Shown here: positions 26,896-33,969 of the stretch, piece after piece | Numbering within the stretch: position 1 is the stretch's first letter | Layout: every line of letters starts with the position of its first letter | Program-made: the position numbers and the translations under genes | The notes under the pieces: model-generated | The model's database searches: none | Told to the model about the DNA's origin: nothing | Seen by the model: the letters and a program-made list of their open reading frames with translations, nothing else | DNA from: Streptomyces armeniacus | GTDB taxonomy: Bacteria; Actinomycetota; Actinomycetes; Streptomycetales; Streptomycetaceae | Assembly (NCBI RefSeq): GCF_003355155.1 | Contig: NZ_CP031320.1 | Coordinates: forward strand, 124,001-188,000 | Length of the DNA stretch: 64,000 bases | Direction of reading: 5' to 3'

Positions 26896-27100
26896 CAAGC
26901 CCGCCCGGCGTTTGAGGACGGTCCGGGGCGGCCGTCGGGGGAATGCGGGCCATCTTGGCGGGTGGAGACCGGCGGTTGTGGGGGCCAGGGGCGAGGCGTG
27001 GGCTTACGGGACCTGTGGGGGGCCAGAGGCCAGGCGGTGGGCAAGGAGGCCCAGGCGGTGTCCGTAGCCGAGGGCCCTCCTCAAGCGCCGGACGGGCCGG
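26896..27100. repeat. Dispersed inverted-repeat element, copy B
   Basis: Second copy of the family. The left arm 26896-26926 and right arm 27071-27100 are inverted relatives of copy A, with about six differences in 29 positions, enclosing roughly 145 bp of G-rich sequence. The right arm lies inside the 3' end of the tetR gene and provides its stop codon. Confidence 0.7.
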
Positions 27101-27773
27101 ACTTGGGCCAACACAGACCCACGGCGGCCGGTGGCGGCAGCGGCGGGACCGGGACCGAAGGCGTGGCGCGGAAGGACCGGAGCAGGAACGCGACCAGCCG
27201 ACGCGAGGCGGCCGCCGCGGCCTCGGCGGAGCCGGCGGCCTCGGCGGTGATGCCGTCGTTGGCCATCAGGACGAGCGTGAGGTCGTCGGGGTGGAAGTCG
27301 GCGCGCAGTCGCCCGGCCTCCTGCGCCCGCCGCGTCAGCGCGTCGAAGCCCCGCTCGGCGTGGGCGCGTTGGCGGTCGAAGTCGACCGCGTCCGGGAACT
27401 CGCTGAGGAACGCCGCCGTGAACCCCCGGTCCGCGAGCTGCATACGGCACACCTTCTCGACGACCGTACAGAACCCGCGCCACGGGTCCGGGTCCGCCAG
27501 CGCCTCGTCGACGACCGCCGCACAGGACGCGAGCTGGTCGGCGAAGACCTCCGTGACCAGCGACTCCCGGGTGGGGAAGCGCCGGTAGAGCGTGGCCACG
27601 CCGACGCCCGCACGGCGGGCGATCGCCGCCATGGGCACGTCGAGGCCGCGTACGGCGAACGCCTCGCGGGCGGCGTCGAGTATCCGGTTCCGGTTGCGCT
27701 CCGCGTCCGCGCGCAGCCGATCCGAAGCGTCAGCGGACGCGGCTGGGGCGATCTGAGACGAGTCGGCAGCCAT
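27081..27773 (-). CDS. TetR-family regulator with a repeat-derived C-terminus
   Basis: TetR-family repressor of 230 residues. The HTH is typical: ERNRNRILDAAREAFAVRGLDVPMAAIARRAGVGVATLYRRFPTRESLV, near residues 25-75, followed by the all-helical ligand domain. The final residues (CWPKSGPSGA) and the stop codon are encoded by the right arm of the inverted-repeat element, so the original C-terminus may have been replaced or extended. It is divergent from an NAD(P)H oxidoreductase gene and probably regulates it together with itself; the shared spacer carries an AT-rich TCTC-N8-GAGA arrangement near 27786. Confidence 0.87.
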   Translation of the reverse strand: MAADSSQIAPAASADASDRLRADAERNRNRILDAAREAFAVRGLDVPMAAIARRAGVGVATLYRRFPTRESLVTEVFADQLASCAAVVDEALADPDPWRGFCTVVEKVCRMQLADRGFTAAFLSEFPDAVDFDRQRAHAERGFDALTRRAQEAGRLRADFHPDDLTLVLMANDGITAEAAGSAEAAAAASRRLVAFLLRSFRATPSVPVPPLPPPAAVGLCWPKSGPSGA

Positions 27774-27829
27774 GTGTCTCACATTAACGAGAAGTGGAAG
27801 GGGGCGTCCGGTTAGCCGGTTGGCTGGGA

Positions 27830-27920
27830 GCAGACAGCAGACAGCAGACAGCAGACGGCAGACGGCAGACGGCAGACGGCAGACGGCAGACGGCAGACGG
27901 CAGTCAGCAGTCAGCAGACT
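27830..27920. repeat. Thirteen-copy 7-bp tandem repeat
   Basis: Thirteen head-to-tail copies of a 7-bp unit: GCAGACA x3, GCAGACG x7, GCAGTCA x2 and GCAGACT. They stand in the 5' leader of the oxidoreductase gene, between the divergent tetR and that gene's ribosome site at 27926. Near-perfect copies of a unit that is not a multiple of three suggest recent slippage and variable length. Confidence 0.92.
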
Positions 27921-27939
27921 GACAGCGAGGAGTCAGGCA

Positions 27940-28902
27940 GTGAGTGAGATGCGAGCGGCCCTGTACGACCGGTACGGGCCTCCGGACGTGCTCTACGAGG
28001 GCACGGTGGCGAAGCCGGACGCGGGACCGGGCGAGGTCCTCGTACGCGTCCACGCGGCCAGCCTGAACGGCGGCGAACTCCTCGCCCGTGCGGGCAAGGT
28101 GCGCGTCGTCACCGGTCTCAGCCGGGGCTTCCCGAAACGGACCGGAATCGACTTCGCAGGTGAGGTTGTGGCGCTTGGCCCCGATGTCACCGGCTTTCGG
28201 CAGGGCGACCGGGTGTGGGGCGGGTCCAGGGCGTTCGGTGCCGCGGCCGAGTACGTCGCGGCTCCCGCACGGCGTCTGTCGCTGGCCCCGAGCGGAACCG
28301 AACTCGTACAGGCCGCCGCCCTGCCCGCCGTGGGCACCACCGCCCTCACCGCGCTCCGCGACGAGGCCCGGCTGCGCGCGGGCGAACGGCTGCTGGTGCG
28401 GGGCGCGAGCGGCGGTGTGGGCAGCGCCGCGGTCCAGCTCGGGCACGCGTACGGGGCCCACGTGACCGCGTTGGCCGGGGCGAAGCAGTTGGACTTCGTA
28501 CGCGGGCTGGGCGCCGACGAGGCGTTCGACTACGCGACGACCGGGCCCGCCGAACTCCCGCGCTTCGACGTCGTCCTGGACGCGGTCGGCTCCGCGCTCA
28601 GCGCCTACCGGGGGCTGCTGACCGCGAACGGGCGCATGGTGGCGGTGACCTTCGACAGCGGGCACATGCTCCGGTCGCTCGCGTACATCGCCGCCTCCGC
28701 GGCCTTCGGCAGGCGTCGTGTCCGGAGCTTCAGCGGCAACCCCGACGACACGCTGTACGCCGAACTGGCCCGGCTCACGGAGTCCGGTGCGATCCGGCCG
28801 GTGGTGGACCGGGTCCTGCCCCTCGCGGACGTCGCGGAGGCGCACCGCGCGCTGGAGGCCGGCGGCGTCCGCGGCAAGGTGGTGCTCAGCGTGCTGCCGT
28901 GA
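27940..28902 (+). CDS. NAD(P)H-dependent zinc-free alcohol/quinone oxidoreductase
   Basis: Medium-chain dehydrogenase/reductase of 320 residues in the quinone-oxidoreductase group. It has the N-terminal GroES-like fold (PGEVLVRVHAASLNGGELLAR), the cofactor motif RGASGGVGSAAVQL near residue 150, and the family end LEAGGVRGKVVLSVLP. No zinc-binding cysteines are present. The GTG at 27940 is chosen because GAGGAG lies eight bases before it; an ATG three codons later is also possible. The frame stays open upstream through the 7-bp repeats, but these are judged non-coding. Probably under the divergent TetR regulator. Confidence 0.87.
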   Translation: MSEMRAALYDRYGPPDVLYEGTVAKPDAGPGEVLVRVHAASLNGGELLARAGKVRVVTGLSRGFPKRTGIDFAGEVVALGPDVTGFRQGDRVWGGSRAFGAAAEYVAAPARRLSLAPSGTELVQAAALPAVGTTALTALRDEARLRAGERLLVRGASGGVGSAAVQLGHAYGAHVTALAGAKQLDFVRGLGADEAFDYATTGPAELPRFDVVLDAVGSALSAYRGLLTANGRMVAVTFDSGHMLRSLAYIAASAAFGRRRVRSFSGNPDDTLYAELARLTESGAIRPVVDRVLPLADVAEAHRALEAGGVRGKVVLSVLP

Positions 28903-29045
28903 GCACGGACTGCGCTGAGTGCGGTGTGCCGTGAGCACGGTCCGCGGTGATCAGCCCCGCGCTGTGCGAGCCGTAAGGGCTGTGAGACCGGTCAGTGAGC
29001 TGACAGCGGTCAGCGCGGTGACATCCGTCAGCGTGGTGAAAGCCA

Positions 29046-30071
29046 TCAGAGCAGCGTCAGTTGCTGCGCGTGTACGCCCTCGTCGGGCGCGTCCTCCTCC
29101 GTGTGCTCCGGCGGCAACCGGTGCGTGCCGGGGGAGGAGGGGCCGATGCCGTACTCGGTGGCGAGTTCGTGCACCTGACCGGTGATGCGCCGCTGGTACC
29201 ACTTGGGCGCGTACGCCCCGTCCGCGTACAGCGCCTCGTAGTGCCGGACGAGCCCCGGGTGGTGGATGCCGAGCCAGCGCATGTACCACTCGCGGGCCCC
29301 CGGCCGCAGGTGCAGCGTGAGCGGTGTGACCGAGGTGGCACCGGCGGCGGCGATGGCCCGTACGGTCGTGCGCAGCTGGGACGGCGAGTCGCCGAGGAAC
29401 GGGATGACCGGGGCCATCAGGACCCCGCAGGGTATGCCGTGCTGGGTGAGGGTGCGTACGACGTCCAGGCGGCGTTCGGGTGCGGGCGTGCCGGGCTCGA
29501 CGGAGCGCCAGAGCCCCTCGTCAGTGAAGCCGACCGAGACGGAGACGCCCACGTCCGCGACGGCCGCCGCGGAGCGCAGCAGGGCGAGATCGCGGAGGAT
29601 CAGTGTGCCCTTGGTGAGGATGGAGAACGGGTTGGCGTAGTCGCGGAGGGCGGTGAGGATGCCGGGCATGAGCTGGTAGCGGCCCTCGGCGCGCTGGTAG
29701 CAGTCGACGTTCGTGCCCATCGCGATGTGCTCGCCGCGCCAGCGCCGTGCGCCCAGCTCGCGGCGGAGCAGGTCGGGGGCGTTGACCTTGACGACGATCT
29801 GCGAGTCGAAGTCGGCGCCGGTGTCCAGGTCGAGATAGCTGTGCGTCTTGCGCGCGAAGCAGTACACGCAGGCGTGTGTGCAGCCGCGATACGGGTTGAC
29901 CGTCCATTCGAACGGCATGCGGGAGGCCCCCGGCACCCGGTTGACGATCGAGCGCGCACGCACCTCGTGGAAGGTGACGCCCCGGAACTCCGGGGTGTCG
30001 AACGTGCGCGTGACGACGTCGGTGCCGAAGAGGGCGGCCGGGCCGTCGCCGCTCAGATTGTCCCAGCGCAT
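29046..30071 (-). CDS. Rv2578c-type radical SAM protein
   Basis: Radical SAM enzyme of 341 residues. The cluster-binding cysteines are Cys64, Cys68 and Cys71 (CTHACVYC), spaced CX3CX2C. Downstream blocks MGTNVDCYQRAEGRY and PFSILTKGTLILRDLALL are those of the Rv2578c/SplB-like group, which includes relatives of spore photoproduct lyase. AGGAGG precedes the ATG. An SOS-box core (GAAC-N4-GTTC) lies 37 bases upstream and overlaps the likely promoter, suggesting LexA control and a DNA-repair-linked role. The reaction itself is unknown. Confidence 0.88.
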   Translation of the reverse strand: MRWDNLSGDGPAALFGTDVVTRTFDTPEFRGVTFHEVRARSIVNRVPGASRMPFEWTVNPYRGCTHACVYCFARKTHSYLDLDTGADFDSQIVVKVNAPDLLRRELGARRWRGEHIAMGTNVDCYQRAEGRYQLMPGILTALRDYANPFSILTKGTLILRDLALLRSAAAVADVGVSVSVGFTDEGLWRSVEPGTPAPERRLDVVRTLTQHGIPCGVLMAPVIPFLGDSPSQLRTTVRAIAAAGATSVTPLTLHLRPGAREWYMRWLGIHHPGLVRHYEALYADGAYAPKWYQRRITGQVHELATEYGIGPSSPGTHRLPPEHTEEDAPDEGVHAQQLTLL

Positions 30072-30108
30072 GGGGTCCTCCTTGGTGGTCCTCACGGTGT
30101 CCTCAATA

Positions 30109-30120
30109 GAACACCTGTTC
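30109..30120. promoter_or_regulatory. SOS (LexA) box core
   Basis: GAACACCTGTTC fits the actinobacterial LexA core GAAC-N4-GTTC exactly. It sits in the divergent spacer in front of the radical SAM gene. On the minus strand TTGACC (30136-30131) is a good -35; the -10 would fall in or next to the box, so LexA binding would block initiation. Confidence 0.72.
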
Positions 30121-30243
30121 CCATGCTAGCGGTCAACCCGGATTTTGGCGGGGGACGCGCGGGTGGTTGGCTGGGCGCCGGGTCCTCGAGCGCGTGCGCG
30201 GACAAGACGCGACGGGACACAGGCGACGAGCACAGGAGGATCA

Positions 30244-30690
30244 ATGGCGCAGGTCGAAGCGGCCACCCAGCGGGAGGTCCGGGCGAAGCCCGAGGACGTC
30301 TTCGGCGCCCTGGCCGACTACAGCGGCACGCGCGAGAAGGTGCTGCCGCAGCAGTTCAGCGAGTACGAGGTGCGCGAGGGTGGCGACGGCGAGGGCACCC
30401 TCGTGCACTGGAAGCTCCAGGCGACCAGCAAGCGGGTGCGCGACTGCCTCCTGGACGTCACGGAGCCGGCGGACGGCGAACTCGTCGAGAAGGACCGCAA
30501 CTCCTCCATGGTCACCACCTGGCGCGTCACGCCGGGCGCCGAGGAGGGCACGTCGCGCGTCACCGTGACCACCGTCTGGGACGGTGCGGGCGGCATCGGC
30601 GGCTTCTTCGAGAAGACCTTCGCGCCCAAGGGGCTCGCGCGGATCTACGACGAGCTGCTCGCCAACTTCGCGGCCGAGACGGAGAAGTGA
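30244..30690 (+). CDS. SRPBCC (START/Bet v1-fold) family protein
   Basis: A 148-residue polyketide-cyclase/dehydrase-like protein of the SRPBCC superfamily, with the hydrophobic ligand pocket fold. It opens with the family pattern of a beta strand followed by KPEDVFGALADY, continues with LVHWKLQATSK and STMVTTWRVTP-like strands, and ends in a long C-terminal helix (GLARIYDELLANFAAE). AGGAGG is placed six bases before the ATG. No catalytic residues can be assigned; lipid or small-molecule binding is typical. It is divergent from the radical SAM gene. Confidence 0.82.
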   Translation: MAQVEAATQREVRAKPEDVFGALADYSGTREKVLPQQFSEYEVREGGDGEGTLVHWKLQATSKRVRDCLLDVTEPADGELVEKDRNSSMVTTWRVTPGAEEGTSRVTVTTVWDGAGGIGGFFEKTFAPKGLARIYDELLANFAAETEK

Positions 30691-30742
30691 CCCCGGAGCG
30701 ATAGCTGCGGGACGGTCGGAAGAGGGCCGGGCCGCACGGGAT

Positions 30743-30768
30743 CTCCGAAGGCCGCGAGGTCTTCGGAG
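30743..30768 (+). terminator. Possible terminator after the SRPBCC gene
   Basis: CTCCGAAG (30743-30750) pairs with CTTCGGAG (30761-30768) around a 10-base loop, 53 bases after the stop. The rest of the 315-base gap to the MFS gene (30691-31005) shows no gene; its last 70 bases are less GC-rich (GAGAAATATGC) and probably contain the MFS promoter. Confidence 0.5.
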
Positions 30769-31005
30769 AGCTCCCGGGAAGCACCGGCCGTCTCACCGGA
30801 TCGAGTGGTTTTCGCGCGGCCAGGGCGTACGCCGGTCGCGCCGACGGGAATACGAAAGCCCCTGATGAGCGCCGGAAGGGCGCCCAGGGCAACGGAGTTG
30901 GCGCTCCGAACGGGTCCCTCCGCACTCCATGCCCAACTTGCTCGCTCTTGTCGCTTGATGCGAGAAATATGCGCACTTGGCGACTCGGGGCAAGGGGTGA
31001 GTGTG

Positions 31006-33624
31006 ATGGGCGGGACCACGCTGGAGAGCACCAGCGACCCGGCGTGGCCCGCTGCCGTCGAGGTCACCCTGGAGATCCCGGACTACGGGACGCACGCCCC
31101 GGCTCCGGCCCCCGCGAGCAGCGCGCCGGAGGCCCGTGGCGGTATCCGTACGGACCCCCCGCGCACCGGCGCCCGTACGGAGACCGGCAGCCACGCCCGT
31201 ACGGACACCGACGCCCGTACGGACACCGACGCCCGTACGGACGCCGCCGCGCCGCCCCCTCCCGCGGACCACGGCGGCGTGGCCGCGCCAGCCGGGCTCA
31301 GCCCGCGCCGCGTGCGGATCGTCTTCGCCGTCCTGATGCTCGCGCTGCTGCTCGCCGCGCTCGAGCAGACCATCGTCGCGACCGCCCTCCCCGAGATCGT
31401 CGGCGATCTGCACGGCCTGGAGCGGATGTCGTGGGCGGTCACCTCGTACCTGCTCGCCGCCACCATCGGGCTGCCCGTCTACGGGAAGCTCGGCGACCTC
31501 TTCGGGCGCAAGGGCGTCTTCCTGTTCGCGATCGTCGTGTTCATCATCGGCTCCGGGCTCGCGGGCTGGTCGCGTTCGATGAACGAGCTGATCGCGTTCC
31601 GCGCGATCCAGGGCGCGGGCGCCGGGGGGCTGATGATCGGCGTCCAGGCGATCATCGCGGACATCGTGCCGCCCCGCGCGCGCGGTCGTTACATGGGTCT
31701 CATCGGCGCCGCGTTCGGGCTCGCCTCGGTGGCCGGGCCGCTGCTCGGCGGCTGGTTCACGGACGAGCTGTCCTGGCGCTGGTGCTTCTACGTGAACGTG
31801 CCGTTCGGCCTGCTCACCCTCCTCGTCACCGCCTTCGTGCTGAAGCTCCCCGCCCCCGGCGGCCGCCGCCCCCGGCTCGACGTGCTCGGCGCGCTGCTGA
31901 TCGCCGCGTTCTCCACCTGTCTGGTGCTGCTGACGAGTTGGGGCGGCACGGAATACGCGTGGGACGACCGCGTCGTCCTCGGGCTCGGTGCCGGGGCGCT
32001 CGCCAGCGGGCTGCTGTTCCTCGTCACCGAGCGCTTCGCCCGCGAACCTGTCATCCCGCTGCGGCTGTTCCGCGACTCCGTCTTCAACGTCACCGGGCTG
32101 ATCGGCGCGGTCGTCGGCGTCGCCCTCTTCGGCGCCGCCAGCTACCTGCCGAGCTATCTGCAGATGGTGGACGGCGCTACCGCCACCGAGTCCGGGCTGC
32201 TCATGCTGCCGATGATGGGCGGCATCGTGTGCGCGTCCATGCTCTCCGGGCAGCTCATCTCGCGCACCGGCCGCTACCGGCTGTGGCCGCTGCTCGGCTG
32301 CGCCCTGTCGGCCGTGGGGATGTGGCTGCTGTCCGGGCTGGAGGCGGACACGTCCCGGGCGACGTACAGCGTCTGGATGGCGGTCCTCGGCTTCGGCATC
32401 GGCTGCGTGCTGCCGGTGCTGATCCTGGCCGTGCAGAACTCCGTACCGGCGGCCGACCTCGGCACGGCCACCAGCGCCAACAACTACTTCCGCCAGATCG
32501 GCGGGAGCGTCGGCGCCGCCGTCTTCGGCACCCTCTTCACCCACCGCCTCGCCGACGCCCTCGAACGTGAACTTCCGCACGCCGAAGGCGGCACCGCGCC
32601 CGACGGATCGCCGGGCGCCGGAACCGAGCTGCCCGACCCCGAGGCGCTCACCCCCGCCCTGGTGCACGCGCTCCCCGAGCCGCTGCGCGACGGCTACATC
32701 CTGGCGTACGCCGACGCCATGCCCCGCATCTTCCTGTACCTCGTGCCGGTGCTCGTTCTCGGGCTCCTGCTCGCCTTCCTGCTGAAGGAGAAACCCCTGG
32801 TGTCCCAGAACGCCCCCGTGCCCGAGGCCCGTTCCGGTGCCGACCCGCTCACGGGCCCGTACGGCGCCGGAGTGCCCGTGTGCGGCACCGTGCAGCACAG
32901 CGACGGAACGACCGTGCCGCGCGCCGCGCTCACCCTCATCGACACCAGCGGGCGGCAGGTGGGCCGCGGCGCCACCGGCGACGACGGCCGGTACGCGCTC
33001 AGCACGCCGGGCCCCGGCTCGTACGTCCTGATCGCCGCCGCAGGCGGACACCAGCCGCAGGCCGTCAGCGTGTCCGTCGCGGAACGCCCCGTCGAACTCG
33101 ACCTCGTGCTCGGCGGCGCGGGGCGGCTCGCGGGCACCGTGCAGACCGCCGACGGCACACCCGTACGCGACGCCGCGGTGACCCTGACCGATGTGCGCGG
33201 CGAGGTCGTCGCCACGTCCCGCAGCGGGCCGGACGGCGCGTACGTGATCGACGGACTGGTCGCGGGCGAGTACACGTTGGCGGCCAGCGCGCCCGCGTAC
33301 CGTCCGGCGGCGCAGCCGGTGACCGTACAGGCGGCGCGCGAGACGCGGCAGGACGTCGAGCTGGCGGGCGGCGCGGTGCTGCGCGGCACCGTACGGGCGA
33401 ACGGCGGGCGGCCCGTCGAGGACGCGCGGGTGACGCTGCTCGACGCGGCGGGCAACGTGGTGGACACGGCGACGACGGAGGCGGACGGCATCTTCCGGTT
33501 CGTGGACCTGTCGTCGGGCGAGTACACGGTGATCGCCGCCGGCTATCCGCCGGTCGCGACGGTGCTGCACATCGCGGGCGGCGGCCGTACGGAACGCGAT
33601 CTCCAACTCGGGCACGAGGACTGA
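31006..33624 (+). CDS. DHA2-type MFS efflux pump fused to carboxypeptidase-regulatory repeats
   Basis: An 872-residue fusion. After a hydrophilic leader of about 100 residues comes a 14-helix drug/proton antiporter domain: [23 protein letters not shown] in helix 1, motif [14 protein letters not shown], and the antiporter motif near [17 protein letters not shown]. From about residue 620 three carboxypeptidase-D regulatory-like beta domains follow, each with a G-TV-DGTPV-A-VTL-D core and a DGxYxxxxLxxGEYT strand. These sit after the last helix and would lie in the cytoplasm if the N-terminus is inside. AAGGGG lies eight bases before the ATG. The leader carries CGTACG-seeded RTDTDA repeats. The transported compound is unknown; a strong hairpin follows the gene. 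Confidence 0.88.
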   Translation: MGGTTLESTSDPAWPAAVEVTLEIPDYGTHAPAPAPASSAPEARGGIRTDPPRTGARTETGSHARTDTDARTDTDARTDAAAPPPPADHGGVAAPAGLSPRRVRIVFAVLMLALLLAALEQTIVATALPEIVGDLHGLERMSWAVTSYLLAATIGLPVYGKLGDLFGRKGVFLFAIVVFIIGSGLAGWSRSMNELIAFRAIQGAGAGGLMIGVQAIIADIVPPRARGRYMGLIGAAFGLASVAGPLLGGWFTDELSWRWCFYVNVPFGLLTLLVTAFVLKLPAPGGRRPRLDVLGALLIAAFSTCLVLLTSWGGTEYAWDDRVVLGLGAGALASGLLFLVTERFAREPVIPLRLFRDSVFNVTGLIGAVVGVALFGAASYLPSYLQMVDGATATESGLLMLPMMGGIVCASMLSGQLISRTGRYRLWPLLGCALSAVGMWLLSGLEADTSRATYSVWMAVLGFGIGCVLPVLILAVQNSVPAADLGTATSANNYFRQIGGSVGAAVFGTLFTHRLADALERELPHAEGGTAPDGSPGAGTELPDPEALTPALVHALPEPLRDGYILAYADAMPRIFLYLVPVLVLGLLLAFLLKEKPLVSQNAPVPEARSGADPLTGPYGAGVPVCGTVQHSDGTTVPRAALTLIDTSGRQVGRGATGDDGRYALSTPGPGSYVLIAAAGGHQPQAVSVSVAERPVELDLVLGGAGRLAGTVQTADGTPVRDAAVTLTDVRGEVVATSRSGPDGAYVIDGLVAGEYTLAASAPAYRPAAQPVTVQAARETRQDVELAGGAVLRGTVRANGGRPVEDARVTLLDAAGNVVDTATTEADGIFRFVDLSSGEYTVIAAGYPPVATVLHIAGGGRTERDLQLGHED
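31147..31239. repeat. CGTACG-seeded repeat in the MFS leader
   Basis: CGTACG recurs at 31147, 31174, 31198, 31216 and 31234, with the last three exactly 18 bp apart. The repeat encodes Arg-Thr-Asp-Thr-Asp-Ala units in the cytoplasmic leader of the transporter, the same residue pattern as the insertion in PcaD. Confidence 0.8.
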
Positions 33625-33715
33625 CACTTGGGGCCCCGCGCGCCCCCGCGGGCCGCAGAAACGAAACCTCTCAGGGGCGTGTACAGGCGAGCCGAGCGAT
33701 AAAGCCGCGCGTGCG

Positions 33716-33744
33716 CCGGCCGGAGCGGCCCCCGCTCCGGCCGG
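33716..33744 (+). terminator. Terminator after the MFS fusion gene
   Basis: A perfect 13-bp stem (33716-33728 with 33732-33744, arm CCGGCCGGAGCGG) closes on a three-base loop 92 bases after the stop. The rest of the 345-base gap (33625-33969) has no gene; a GGGTAG near 33899 lacks a partner hexamer. Confidence 0.8.
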
Positions 33745-33969
33745 GTGACCTCGGCGAACCGCCCGGGGGACGGCGTTCCCGGTGGCCGTCGTACGGCCGC
33801 GGGCGCGCGGCGCGAGCCGGTGGCACGCCGGCGCACCACCTATTCGTGTGATGCCCCCCGCGCCGCACCGCCCTCCCCGTACGGTGGAACCGCACAGCGG
33901 GTAGGGGAGAACCGCGCCTCGTGACTCCTGCCTCCCGGCTCCGGCCGAGAGCCCTTTGGAGAGGTTTCG

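Noticed and set aside
27830..27920. CRISPR array
   Set aside because: The units are 7 bp and directly adjacent, with no spacers and no cas genes.
33895..33905. Sigma-B-type promoter (GGGTAG) before the SpoIIE-like gene
   Set aside because: No GTTT-like -35 at the required spacing; the match is short enough to be chance.
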